Shown here piece after piece: positions 49,801-62,497 of a stretch of DNA of 64,000 bases. Within the stretch, counting starts at the first letter, position 1, and each line of letters opens with the position of its first letter. A program made the position numbers and the translations under genes. The stretch covers positions 305,024 through 369,023 of the forward strand of contig JAQGEQ010000123.1 in NCBI GenBank assembly GCA_034620365.1. Reading direction: 5' to 3'. The stretch comes from Pegea sp. RAD2-039. Lineage: Eukaryota > Chordata > Thaliacea > Salpida > Salpidae. The notes beneath the pieces were generated by a model. The model saw nothing but the letters and a program-made list of their open reading frames with translations. It searched no databases and had not been told where the DNA came from.

Positions 49801-51217
49801 GCACTCAACCAGCAATAGATTTATTTCATTAGTGTCTAAAATTTAAACTTGTAGTTGTTCAACAATTTATTAGTAATTTCAGTTTTAATTTTGTCATACA
49901 TGGCATTAGAGTCAGCTTTTTTTTACTGAATTTTGTTGACTTTCTGAAATAATTTATTAAGTTTATTAGCTTGATGTTTACAGACAGATCCTTAAAGTCT
50001 ACTGCAGTGTAACTTTACAACGAAATGAAACTTTATTGGTGATTTTTTGTCAAAGTTAAATTTTGAAGAATTTTAGACCATTATTTTTATCAAAGTTTAC
50101 ATAAATGTTTTGTTAAATTGGAAATGACTTTTATTTAAAAAAGTCTTAACTGTGCTTTGTTTCCTAACTGTAATTCTCAATATTTTCATACTCTTAAAAG
50201 AACTGGAATTTTCTCTATTTTAATGATATCTTATAAAATATTACATTTGTATGAATTCTGAAGAAACTTGAACATCGAGAACACCTATTTTTAATGTTCT
50301 AATTGTATCTACAAATTTAATGTTATAAAAATTTAACAAAACTTTTCTAGATCATATTTTGTAATAAAAGTTATATAAGTTCTTATTTTTTTGGAAAAAA
50401 ATTAAATATTAAGATCGATATAAACTTTAGTTGTTATCAAACATATCCATTCAACGATCATATAAATATGCTTTTATTATTGGTCTGCAGTAATATTTTC
50501 AATTCTGAAGACAAAACTTCTGCGTAACATAAATATTATTGGTTTTATTAAGTAATAACATAATTATTTTAGTAAACTAAGTTAATGATATCTACAAGTT
50601 TTAAGTTCCATTATAGAATTATGATTTCTACTGATAAGGCTTGTCAAAAAGAGTAAATTTAAATTAGTTTGTAAGAAAGCTGAACTTTAAAAAACTTTTA
50701 GGTCGATTTTGCAAATAATGTTTAAAATGTTTCACAAAATAAATTTTTTTTTGATCAAATTAGTTTTAGATTATCACTTAATTTTATTTTATTTTGATTT
50801 AACAATTTTCAGATTTTTGTTTATTGTGAATAGGTTTTTTGAAGTAGTTTTTAATACTTTGGCCAGGCTTATAGCAATATGATTTCTTAAGAAGAAACAT
50901 TCGGTTATAGCTTCTACTTATATATTTATTTTAGTCGTTTAAAACCTTTAGAATTATTAAAGTTTTCACTAAATTTATTAAATTCTAAAATCAACATTCT
51001 TTTTTTAGAAAGTGTTTTAATTCTTTTTAACACAAAAAGATAAAGAAGTTTAACTTTTGCTACTACTATTTGTTTAATAATTAAAGACATAGCAGTTCAC
51101 GTTTTGGTGGTACTATACTTTTATTCAGTTTCAGTTGTTTTATTAAACAACTTTGTTAAAGTTATTAAATGTATTTTAACTAGTTTTAGTTTAGCTAAAA
51201 TCAGTAAAAAAATTTCA
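46831..51217. other. Spacer upstream of gene I
   Basis: Mirror of 18600-22944. No gene is called. It contains the TATA-like block at 49370-49630 and, at 46.9-48.3 kb, the sequence whose old copies flank the 3721-4215 gene. Confidence 0.5.
49370..49630 (+). promoter_or_regulatory. Conserved 5'-flank block with TATA-like box, gene I
   Basis: This is the counterpart of 9000-9260, with TATATAAAAAGG at 49545-49556. The B mirror lies near 20.2-20.46 kb and the J mirror near 60.57-60.83 kb. In B the TATA-like site has changed to TATATAAAAAGA. Confidence 0.3.
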
Positions 51218-51247
51218 GATATACACTAAGTTTTTTTTCAACTTAAA

Positions 51248-53714
51248 ATGAAACCAAAGTCAAAAGGTTCTTCCAAGGAAGAAGAACCTGAATTAGATGC
51301 AGACTTAAGAGCTTTTTTGGCTGAAACTGTAAGTCACTTTATATATTTTTTTCTTTCGTCACACCACAGAAGTTTTCGAAAAAATAAAAAGTAGTTTTTA
51401 ATGATTTTAAGCATTTATAAATGGCTCTTACAAGTTAATATCGAAAGATAATGTTTTAAGAATTTTAATTTATTTGAAATTTCAGGAAGAAGTGGCAAAT
51501 TTTATAGAAGAGAGTTATCCTAATTGTATAGAAAGCATAGTAAGATTTCATTTTGCTTGATATATTAAATTTCTTTAATTAAGTAAAATGTTTAACTGCC
51601 TTAGATTTGATTAAAGAAAGTTTTAAAACAAAATTATATAAGAGACACCAAATAAACTAAAACTAACAAACAAATGTTTCGTCAATTATTAGATAAGATC
51701 ATTAGGAGATCAAAGTACATCAAGCTTGCTTGAGATGGTAAGTTAAAAAGCTATAATAAAACAGCAACTTATCAATTGTTTTTATTCAGGATATGTTGGT
51801 AATGAAAACAATGAATAATAATATTATTATATTTTTATTATTATTATATTTTTACTTATTTTATTTCTTTAGCTTGAAAACTAAACAAAAGATTAAGTAA
51901 TTTTATTGGTTGCATTATCTTTTCTATATTACTTGGAAATAAATGATTACAAAATGTAAAATATAATTTACAGTTATCATTTTCATTCTCATATTTTTAA
52001 CTCAATTTATTTCTTTATATTTCTATTGCGTGTTTGTTTTTAGTTTTTTTTAGTCTTTAATTAAAAAATATGAACTGTTTAAATTAAATTTAGCAAAAAG
52101 TTAAAACATAAAGAGTAGTTATTTTAGATTTAGTATTTATTTTTTAATTAAAATTTTATTTAGTCGCTAGGAGATATTTTGACGGATGAAAACGTGGATC
52201 AGCCTGCTGAGAAAAAAGGAAAAACGCCAAGAAAACCTAATAAAGATGAAACTTCTAAAATTAGAGAAAATAGTGTTAACAAACCAAGTGGATCTGATGA
52301 CAAAAAGAAACTTCCAAGTGATAATACATTTTGGCAAACTACTGACTTATTGTATGAAAACTCATCTGGATTCTTATCAAAAGATTTAACCAATAATCAT
52401 TTTGGTTTTGATGGAGTGAAGGATATATCAAGTGAAAGTAATCCTATTCAGTAATTTAATGAAGATTCTTCAATTATGTAATTGTTTTATTTCAGCAGCT
52501 TCAAGTGATGAGGATTTGAAACTTCAGTTCTTTGAAGATTCTTCTAAAAGTAAAAAAATAATTAACTTTATTTTAGTATTAGCAAAACTAAGATTTGAAA
52601 TTTCAGAGCTAAATGTTGGTAATCATAAACCAATTTGGCAAGCAGCTGACAGTTTCTATGAAAACTCATCAGGGTTTATTTCAAAAGATGAAGCGCTTGG
52701 AAAGGATGCATTTGCTGATAAAAATGAATCAACAAACAAAAGTAAAACTAAGATTAATTCATAAACTAATTGTTATTAACTTCTTAATTTTAAAAATAAT
52801 TTTTTTCAGATATTCTACAGAAAGATGGTAAGAAAACCGGAGTTGTTGAAAAGTCTTCAAATTCTAAAGGTAAAAATGAGAATTTTATTTCAAAAAACAA
52901 ATTTAATTTGGACTTATAGCCAGAAAACTGAATGTTAAACTTGATGAGACACTTCGACCTACATCTTCTGGAATTTTAACAAACGACTCAACTGTAACTT
53001 CACTTGGTTTTGATGAACAAAAAGAATCATCAAGCAAAAATAATTTCTCTAAAAGTAAATTTTCTATATAATTTTTGAAAGATTATTTGTAAAGTAATTT
53101 TTTTACAGACAACGAGAATAAATATAGAAAATATCCAAGAGCTAGCAAAAAACTAACTATTACTAAAGGTAAAATGTGGTAAGTTTGTTTCTGTTTAAGT
53201 AATACTAGTATTTAACTTTTCTAGCGATAAAACTGAGAGAAGAAAATGCTGAAAAAATTGGACAAGGACTTGATTTTCTGTATGGAAAATCTTCGGGAAA
53301 TTTGTCAAAAGATTTGTCGGCAGAGCTTTGTGGATTTGATGAAAAGATGAAGATATTTAACGAACGTGAGTTTTCTAGAAGTAATCTAAAAGTTGTTAAA
53401 AATTTCTTGAAAATTTAATTGTTTTATTGTAAAAGCTGAAGATATTAATGAGGCTGGATTTTCTTATAGTTTGTTGAAAAAAAGTTTTAATAAATTAAAA
53501 AAAATAGTTGATTAACTGTTTTAGTAAAGCTTTGATTGTTACAGCAACGAAACTGAAAGAAGGTAATGATATGGCTTGTAAGCAGGATGCTGGTTGTTCT
53601 TATGAAAAATCTTTGGAGCCTTCATCAAATAAAATGGTTTTTAAGGAAAAAAAGGGGAAATGCAAGCGTAAGGCAAAAAAAACCAACAAATCAATGCAAA
53701 CTGGAAGAAAATGA
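51248..53714 (+). CDS. Family copy I: intact 12-exon long form, 405 residues
   Basis: Exons are 51248-51328, 51486-51539, 51693-51737, 51790-51798 (9 nt, DML), 52164-52437, 52496-52549, 52607-52741, 52810-52869, 52920-53054, 53109-53168, 53225-53365 and 53545-53714. The coding total is 1218 nt with no internal stop. The exon 6-7 junction is supported because it gives KLNVGNHKPIWQAAD, matching RKLNVKLDET at the start of the exon 9 module. Exons 8 and 10 are both 60 nt, exons 7 and 9 both 135 nt. This is a regular duplication of a linker-plus-module pair. Trp-Gln before the module core occurs in exons 5 and 7. The start follows a CAG acceptor at 51218 by 29 nt. Cysteines in PNCIE and DAGCSYEK are shared with most copies. 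The tail KGKCKRKAKKTNK is strongly basic. No known family is recognised. Acting in the nucleus is inference from composition only. Confidence 0.82.
51811..51857. repeat. AATAAT/TATTAT simple tract inside gene I intron 4
   Basis: Mirror of 17973-18014. Confidence 0.7.
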
Positions 53715-54049
53715 AAAATTTAAGACTATTTACGTTTTGGTACTGTTCAGAAATGAACCCATTTGTAGCAAAACGTTTAGTCTCTTCTTTATAAAAAGAT
53801 AATTTTGTGTTGTAATAGAGAAATTTAATTCACAAATCTCATTCTGTTTAGTTCTTTATTTTTTTAAGATTAACTGTTGCTACAAATTTCAAATTTAGAT
53901 CTTGCAATATAAGTAATTTTTTCGTTATCAAAAACTTTAAGCTCAAATTGAAACAGTTACTCGGCTACTGCTAGTTTTATATTTTTAATAGAAATCTGTG
54001 AGTGTTATTATTTTGATTATTTTATAAGAAATTTGTTTAGTTATTTTTT

Positions 54050-55850
54050 TAGTGTTAAATCTCATTCATTACTCAGTTTTAAGAGAACCTGAAGAGATAT
54101 TGTTATTCCATCTAGTATATAGGTTAAATCTGTATCAAATTACATTTAGTCATTTATAAACATTATTACCAACGCTAAAAATGCTTTAAACTGTGGTAGT
54201 ATGCTTCCCAACTCATTTAAGTGTATCAGTAGAGTTTTAGAAAGCTAATAAATCATATAAATAAAAACCAAGTAGTAGCTAAAAATGATTATAAATCTCA
54301 GATCTCTCTATGTTATTATAAAATACCTTTAAGAAATATAGAAGTTTGTAAGATAGCCACATAGTTTGAAATTTTTATAGATTATCAGCTATACATTTAT
54401 TATCTTTGTGAAGATACAATAATTTCAAAAATTTGTAGCTTTTCACTATAATTGGTTAAGTAGAGGCCAGTATATGATAAAAGTATATAGTTTATTTGTA
54501 ACCTTTTATTACTCAAATATTTCGTTTGAGTTTAAAAAACTTACTTTTTCTTTGTTTAGTAACCAACCTATAAAGTAAATCATTGCAACTTATTTAAGAA
54601 CGGGTGAGAACTGTAAGCCGTGCTTCTTTAAAACTTCTGAAATCAGCTCTAATATATAAAACACTTTCAACAAAAAATTATTCCTTTTTTATGTCTTCTT
54701 TTTACCAATGCTCATGAAGTCTTAGTCAAAGCCTCTATAGGAGGTACACGTTTGATTTATGTACATTATTTAAAAAATAATTGTATAGCATGTGGAAGAG
54801 ACAAAGTTCTTAATTTATATTTCATTTGTATTCAGTAACATAAATCACTTAAATAAAATCACTTAAGCTAGGTTCTGACATTTTTATTTTAAACCTACAA
54901 GACCTATAACCTTAATTTAAAAAAATATTGCTTAAATTTTGAAAAAAGGAATAACATTTTTATAAGGTTGTCACTTTTAAACACGGCAGTATTCTGATGT
55001 CGAAAAAAATGGGTTGCTTCAACTTTGTGTTAGGAATAGAAATAATTTAAGAAATCCCCTTGAGACATCTTTTGCTCAAATAAATTTAGATTTTGCTTAT
55101 TCTTTTAAACCATTATATCTTAAAATTTTAGCTTCAATTATGTCCTGTTTTAGTTACTTTTTAAAAATTCGTGCAAGAAAGTTATAAGTTAAATAAGATA
55201 GATGGTCGCAACAATTATCAGAAAACTCAAGTTATCTATTTTCATCACTTTCACTAATTAATAATAAAATAATTAATAATATTACAACTTAATGCAAAAT
55301 AAATTATTTTAATTAATAATTTAGGAATAACTAGTAAAGATTAAAACAAAATTTTCTGTGGTTAACACAAATTATTAAGTAACTCGACACTTGTTTAAAA
55401 TTATTTCTAAATAAAACACGTTTCAATGTTCTTTTAATTTTTCTTAGTCTTAATATTTTCTAAGATCAATAATTTAACACATTAATATTAAATCTACAGC
55501 TCTATAACAAACTTAAGATAAAGTTTTTAACTGTCACGTGATGATGTTACGTAATGTTCCGTATAAGAGTTGTATATAAAAATGAGAAAGCTGGAATATT
55601 GCAATCTGTAACAAACAAGAGAAAAAGTCAGTGGAACTTTACTTCTAAGCTTACAAAAAAGTGAATACAGGGGAAACAAAAATAAGCTGATAATCTGGAA
55701 AAATATCACAAAAAGTGGACATTTCACAAACTTGTATATTTTGTACAAGTACTTTGTAGAAAAAATAGAGAGCTCTCAGATTTAAAATAATTTTTTGCTA
55801 CCCCTTGGTTCTAATGAATTAATAGCTTCTTAAAACTCTATTGATATGAT
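54050..55850. other. Convergent spacer between genes I and J
   Basis: Nearly exact inverse of 13801-15850. No gene is called. Small differences include one base in the stretch near 54770 (GTACATTATTT against the mirror TTACATAAA region). Confidence 0.5.
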
Positions 55851-56349
55851 TGAATGAGTTGGTAAACAATGTACCACAGTGCAAAGTATATTCATCGTTT
55901 TTAAATTTGTTTATAAATGACAAAATGTAATTTAATACAGATTTACCCCATATGCTAGATAGACTAACAATATCTCTTCAGTTTTTCTGAAAACTGAGCA
56001 ATGATTGAGATTCATTAACAAAAAACATTCCAGAAAAAATTACCAAAATACTTACAAGTTGATTACTAAAAATAATAAAAGACAAAAGTAGTAAATTTAT
56101 TGTTTCTATTTGAGCTTGAAATTCTTGAGAACGAAAAAATTACTTATATTGCAAGATTTCAATTTGAAATTTGTAGAAACAGTAAATCTCAAAAAAATAA
56201 AGAACTGAAAAAAGTGAGATTTGTGAATTAAATTTCTCTATTACAACATAGAATTATCTTTTTATAAAGAAGAGACTAAAAGTTTTGCTACTTTAAATCA
56301 AATGGATTCATTTCTGAACAGTACCAAAACGTAAATAGTCTTAAATTTT

Positions 56350-58834
56350 TCATTTTTTTCTAGTTTGGTTTGATTTGTTAGTTTTTCTTGCCTTACGCTT
56401 GCATTTCCCCTTTTTCTCCTTAAAAACCTTTTTATTTGATAAAGGCTCCAAGGATTTTTCATAAGAACAACCAGCATCCTGCTGACAAGCCATATCATTA
56501 TCTTCCTTCAGTTTAGTCGCTGTAACAATCAAAGCTTTACTATAACAGTGAATCAACTTGGTTTTGAACTTTATTATTTCACAATTTTTAAGCAGATGCA
56601 ACCTCATTAGTATCTTTAGTTACAGCTCTAACAATAAAACAATTAATTTTTCAAGAATTTGTTAACAACTTTTAGATTAGTTTTAGAAAACTCACGTTCG
56701 TTATATATCTTCATCTTTTCATCAAATCCACAAAGTTCTACCAACAAATCTTTTGACAAATTTGCCGAAGATTCTCCATAAGGAAAATCAGGTCCTTGTC
56801 CAATTTTTTCAGTATTTTCTTCTCTCAGTTTTATTGCTATAAAAGTTAAAAACTAGTTTTACTTTCTCACTAATAAATAGCTACATTACTAAATTTACTA
56901 ATAAAGTTTCTACATGTTACCTTTACTAATTGTTAAATTTTTGTTAAATTTTGGATATTTTGTATATTTAATTTCGTTGTCTGTAAAAAAATTACTTTTT
57001 CAAATAATCTTTCAAATATTAATTAGAAAATTTACTTTTAGAGAAATTATTTTTGCTTGATGATTCTTTTTGTTCATCAACACCAAGTGAGTTTACAGTT
57101 GAGTCATTTGTTAAAAATCCAGAAGATGATTGCCAAAGTATCTTTTCAAGTTTAACATTCAGTTTTCTACCTAAAAGTCAAAATCAATTTTGCTTTTTGA
57201 AATAAATTTCCAATTTCTACCTTTAGAATTTGAAGACTTTTTAACAACTCCGGTTTTTTTAGCATCTTTCTGTAGAATATCTGAAAAAGATTAATTTCAA
57301 AATTAAGATATTTATAAAACAAGTTTATGAATTAATTTTAGTATTAGTTTTGTTTGTGTATTCATTTTTATCAGCGAATGCATGTTTTCCAAGCGCTATA
57401 TCTTTTGAAATAAACCCTGATGAGTTTTCATAGAAACTTTCAGCTGCTTGCCAAATTGGTTTATGACTACCAACATTTAGCTCTGAAATTTCAAATTTTA
57501 GTTTTTCCAATACTAAAATAAACTTAATTTTAATTTTAGTAGAAAAAGAATTTTCATAGAACTGAAGGTTCAAATCGTCATCAAACTGCTGAAATAAAAC
57601 AATTACATAATTGAAGAATCTTTATCAAATTACTTAATAGGATTATTTTCAATTGATATATCCTTCACTTCATCAAAACCAAAATGATTATCAAAAAAAT
57701 TCAAAACTAAAAAATAATTATTTAAAAAGTAATTAAATAACTAAAATAATAAAATAATATTATATTCTTTTGGTAAAAATCCTGAAGAGTTTTATACAAT
57801 AAGTCATTGCTTAAATGTTTGATCACTTTGAAGTTTCTTTTTGTAATCAGATCCGCTGGGCTTAGTAACAAAATTATCTCTAAAATAATGAGTTTCATCA
57901 TTACTTTTTTTTCTTGACTTTTTTTCAACTGCACACTGATCCAAGTTTTCATCCGTCGAAATACCTTCTAGAGACTAAAGAAAAGTAATTTTAAACCCAA
58001 ATGGATTACTACTTCTTGTTACTACGTTCATACTACATTTATTTTATTCTAAATATTTTTTATTTTTTAATTAAACACTCAAAAAATAGAAATTACATTT
58101 AAAAAGAAACAAATTGGATTAAAAATGTAAATATAAAAATTACAGGTGTGAAGTATATTTTTAATTTTGAACTAAACATAATAAAGTAATTTAAAAAAGA
58201 AATTGCAACCAATAATGTTACTTAATCTTGGCTTTAATTTTTGAATAAAAAATGAAATAAGAGTAGTATTCAATGTTTTCATTACCAGCATATCCTGAAA
58301 AAAAACAATTGATAATTTGTTGTCTTTATATAACTTTTTAACTTACCATCTCAAACAAGCTTGATGTACTTTGACCTCCTAATGATTTTATCTAAGAATT
58401 GACAAAACATTTGTTTGTTAGTTTTAAATTATTTTGAGTTTTTTATATTAGTAAGCTTTTTAAAAACATCAAATCTAAGGCAGTTATACCATTTACTTTC
58501 TTAACAATATTTAAGATCTTAAGCAAAAATGAGGACTTACTATGTTTTCTATACAATGAGGATAACTTCCTTCAATAAAATCTGCAGCTTCGTCCTAAAA
58601 TTTTCAATAAATTAAATTTTCTTACAAAATTTATTTTTTGAAATTGACTGTTAAGAGCCATTTATAACTATTTAAAAAATAATTAACAATTTTTTATTTT
58701 CTTCAAAAACTTCTGAGATTTGACGAAAGAAAAGATTATATAAAGTGACTTACAGTTTCAGCCAAAAATGCTCTTAAGTCTTCATCTAATTCAGGTTCTT
58801 CTTCCTTAGAAGAACCTGTTGACTTTGAATTCAT
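56350..58834 (-). pseudogene. Family copy J: decayed long-form gene, mirror of A
   Basis: Exon 1 is 58754-58834, exon 2 58541-58594, exon 11 56696-56836 and exon 12 56350-56519. The others mirror those of A. It shares every visible lesion with A: the stop inside exon 5, the lost donors after exons 5 and 7, and the 5-nt losses in exons 5 and 6. So the damage either came before the inverted duplication or was copied between arms. At least one missense difference from A remains in exon 5 (in SKD-type Lys-rich sequence, AAAG against ATGAT context). AATAAA (minus strand) near 56097 matches the conserved signal of A. Confidence 0.7.
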
Positions 58835-59649
58835 AATAAGAAAAAAAAATTCAGTCTAAATCTGAAATATTGTTTTAAAATGCTTTTTATTTTTACTAAC
58901 TAAGCCAAAACTAGCTTAAATACATTTAAAAAACTTTAACTAATGTGAATAAAATTGTAAGCTTTTTTTTGTTTGGTTGCAAAATCAACTTAGGTTTTAA
59001 AATTGTACTTTGTTAATTTTAACAAAAAAACTGCAGCTGAAAAAATAAAGTACTACCAAAACTTGAACTACTATATCTTTAATTATTTAAAGAACGAAAA
59101 CATTTATAAGATAAAAATAATGATTTTATAACTTATTAAATTTAGTGAAAGCTTATATATTTGCAAAGCAGTTAAACTAATAAAAATAAATATTTATGGA
59201 GAAGCTATAATCCAATGCTTCTTCTTAAAGAATCACATTGTTATAAACTTGAAATAAGTATTAAAAGCTATTTTAGAAAACTTATTCAAAAGAAACAAAA
59301 TTCTGAAAAACTTAAATCAACATAAAATTAGATCAAGTGATGATTTAATACTAAATTGATCAAAAAAGAAAGAAAATATTTTTTAAAACATTTTAAAATA
59401 AATACTATTTGACTAGACTAAAATTCTCATAGAGTTCAGCTTCCTTACAAATTAATTTAAATTTACTTTTTATGAATAGCCTTTTGAGTACATATCATAA
59501 TTCTAGAATGGAACTTAAGACTTGTAGTTAACATAAACTCAGTTTATATAAATAAATTTGTTATTACTTAATTTAACCAATAATATTTATGTTATGCAGA
59601 AGTTTTGTTTTCAGAATTGAAAATATTACTAAAAACCAATTAATAAAAG

Positions 59650-59696
59650 CATAATTATATAAATATATATATATAAATATATATATGCATTATATG
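59650..59696. repeat. AT-dinucleotide tract (mirror)
   Basis: Inverse of 10134-10179. Confidence 0.8.
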
Positions 59697-59911
59697 ATTA
59701 CAAATGGATATATGTGAACACAAGCGAGGTTTATATCAATCTTAATGCTTACTATTTTCTAAACTAATAATTATTACAACTTTTATCACATAATTTGATC
59801 TAGAAAAGTTTTGTCAAATTTATAAAGCTACATAACAATAAATTTGTTGCTTATAATTAAAACTTGAAGAAAGCAATAATTTCAATTTACTTTAGAATTC
59901 ATACAAGGGTG

Positions 59912-59970
59912 TTATTCTAATTCTATTTAATTAATTAATTAATTAATTCTAATTCTAAAATTCTAATTCT
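59912..59970. repeat. AATT/TTCTAA simple repeat (mirror)
   Basis: Inverse of 9861-9916. Confidence 0.8.
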
Positions 59971-61301
59971 TTTAAATGTATGTATCGATTAAGAATAAAA
60001 GGAATTTTTCTGAAAAGAATTTATATTTTTCACCTTTATTTCATGAGAAAGATTTTTCAAAAGTTTAATAAGAATATTTACAAATTTAAGGGCCTAAACG
60101 GCTTCAAAAAATAATAAGCTCTTGACAAAAGCTTAGAAAAATATTTGAAATTCATTACAATTAAATTTTAATCTATAATAGAGTGGACATCAAAAATTAT
60201 ATCTGCAAACATCAAGCTAATAATAGTAATATATTGTTTCAAAAAAGCAACAAAACATAGTAGAAAACCTGATTATAATACAATGTATGACAAAATAAAA
60301 ACTCATTTAATTAAATTACTTATAAATTGTTGAACAACTACAAGTTAAAATGTTTTACACTAATGAAATATACATATTGATGGTTGAGTGCACCATTTAA
60401 CAGTAAGTGTAGATATTTCATGATTGATGTAAAAAATAACAAATTCTTTTTGGCTAATTTTTTAATAAATATTTCAAAAATTTAGAAACTAATAGAAACA
60501 AAAAACGCAAAGCCTTAATTAAATAGAAAACTTGAATGAATTTTGACTTAAAAGTAAATAGATTTGTATATTTTAAAATAAGTGAAGATTCATTTTACGT
60601 CATACATAAATGTGATTCAATTAAGTACATATTATTACAACTTCCTTTTTATATAAACAAGTAGTGTTATTCCATTTACTTTGTCTGCGAAATTAAAACT
60701 ATTAGATATCTTGCTCTACTAAGGAGTTATCTACATAACAAATTATTGGACAATAAATTGTCTAAAATCTTTGTCACATGGCTGATAATTGATTATTTGA
60801 GCAATTATATTTCTTATGTAGTGATACGAAAATTCGAGATTAAATTTTTGATTTAAATAATTTGTTTTGTGTTTTGTATATTTTAGTCAATATTGTTGAT
60901 AAGTGAGTTATTTTTAGGAGTCAGTTGAAATGGATACATTAATTCTTTAGGATAAATAGTCTTTAAAAGGCTCAACATATTAAACTTTGCTTTCACAAGA
61001 AAAAACAAACCTTTTTTTAGGTTCTAACAATTTTAATTGGTCTTAAGCAGATATATTGTGTTTAAATGTATTTCAACATAAATAATTGTCTATAGAAGAT
61101 CTATAAATTACTAGATACAAAACTTTAAAAGATTCAACCTAGTAAATGATTAGTTATCAAGTTCAACACATACAAGCTAATATTGAATCTGTTATTTCAT
61201 CGCCAGCCCTGATACTTTCGCCAAGATAACAGATAGAGGTAGAAATTAAAAAAAACAACAATAACACAAACTAGTAAAGCATCTTACATCCTTAGACATA
61301 C

Positions 61302-61381
61302 CGTCACCTACACCTGAAGGTTTTTGATGTATTTCCAATTTGTCCGATATTTCACGAACAATTTTTATTGCAGCAAATAAC
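61302..61381 (-). other. Conserved exon-like LFAAIK block upstream of gene J
   Basis: 80 nt, reading LFAAIKIVREISDKLEIHQK, then PSGVGDG. It lacks the 9-nt insertion of its palindrome partner at 8442-8530 and differs from it at several nearby bases, so the two arms are independent sequences. Confidence 0.45.
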
Positions 61382-61882
61382 CTGATAAAGCAAAATTTAT
61401 GATTACAATTAAATTTAAGATTTGAAAAATTAAGAACATAAATTTGATAGGGAGGTTTATCAGATTTAATAGATTATAGATATTTTTTAAGAAGTTACGA
61501 AATCTAACATTTCTATAAAGTATTTTTTCTAGTGAATGTGAGAAAAAACTTAACCTTATTACGTATAGAAAAGAAGCATAGAACAAAGAAGTAGGAAATT
61601 ATACTTTTTGAAAAGTCAACCTTTTCTCATTTGTAAAAATTTCTGACAAGATTGATATCATTGAAATACAAAAATAAAATATTATTAATATAGTTGAAAA
61701 CGAAATATTTGCAATTCAGGTTGTTTTAAATTCAATATAATAGTACAAAAATCTTAAATACCAAAAATTTATGATATCTTTAAAAAAGTATAATTAAATT
61801 TGTTGAAGCTTAATACATCAAAATTTTTAGAATATTTACTTGAAACAGCATTTTACTTTTCAATCGTCTTTTTATCATTTAC

Positions 61883-61894
61883 CTTGCTTAAGCG
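61883..61894 (-). other. Candidate 12-nt micro-exon upstream of gene J
   Basis: Mirror of 7929-7940, with the same 12 bases and the same AG and GT neighbours. Confidence 0.35.
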
Positions 61895-62362
61895 CTAAAA
61901 AAATCATTAATTTTTAGGCGTGAGGAAACACCTTAGACAATTTTGCAAAAATAATGAAAAGTTCAAATTGGAAAAATTGAATTTATCACTGCACTTCTTG
62001 CTGGTTTTTTACCTGTAAAAAAAGTTTTAGAATTTTAAAATTGAGTATCTTTTTTATTTATTTAAAGTAATTAGATGATAGTTGTTCTCATTTTTCAAAC
62101 AAAATCGTTTCTGAGCTAACCAAAAGTAATTTTAATATTCATCTTTTAGAAAGCATTTATAAGACAATTATTATGTTTAAAGGTTTTGAAATTGGTAGAA
62201 ACTGCCGGCTAACCCTAGAGATACAAAACCATGCAATCACAATACTGAAAAATAAAAATAGTCTATAACTAATTTCATAATTATTTAGTCACCCTGGTTG
62301 ATATGTTTGAAAAATAAAAATTTAAGATTTTAAAATTTTGAAATTTTGAAAGAAATAAGGTT

Positions 62363-62497
62363 TTAACTGATAACTAGCAAAACTCCTTTACTAGCTGCTT
62401 CTTCGTCAGTAAGATATTTCTTCTTCTTTTACATAGTAATTACAGCAGCAAACCAATTTTTAATTTTTCGACGTTGCCTTGATGACAATGTCTTCAT
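62363..62497 (-). pseudogene. Short coding-like segment with internal stop (right copy)
   Basis: This is the mirror of 7334-7468. It reads SSRQRRKIKNWFAAVITM, then TAA, then the same KKKKYLTDEEAASKG. The stop is kept but its codon differs from the left copy (TAA versus TGA), and the few other changes are Q to K and L to F. After ACTAT the potential donor is GTAAAAG. Confidence 0.35.

Larger units (their letters stand above)
58860..61300. other. 5' flank of gene J
   Basis: Mirror of 8531-10970. It holds the simple repeats at 59650-59696 and 59912-59970, the TATA-like block near 60.65 kb and the strongly conserved block near 61.17-61.30 kb. No gene is called. Confidence 0.5.

Noticed and set aside
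10995-58834. Transposon or virus as the source of the repeated unit
   Set aside because: No transposase, reverse transcriptase, terminal repeats or target-site duplications were seen. Units contain spliced cellular-type genes.
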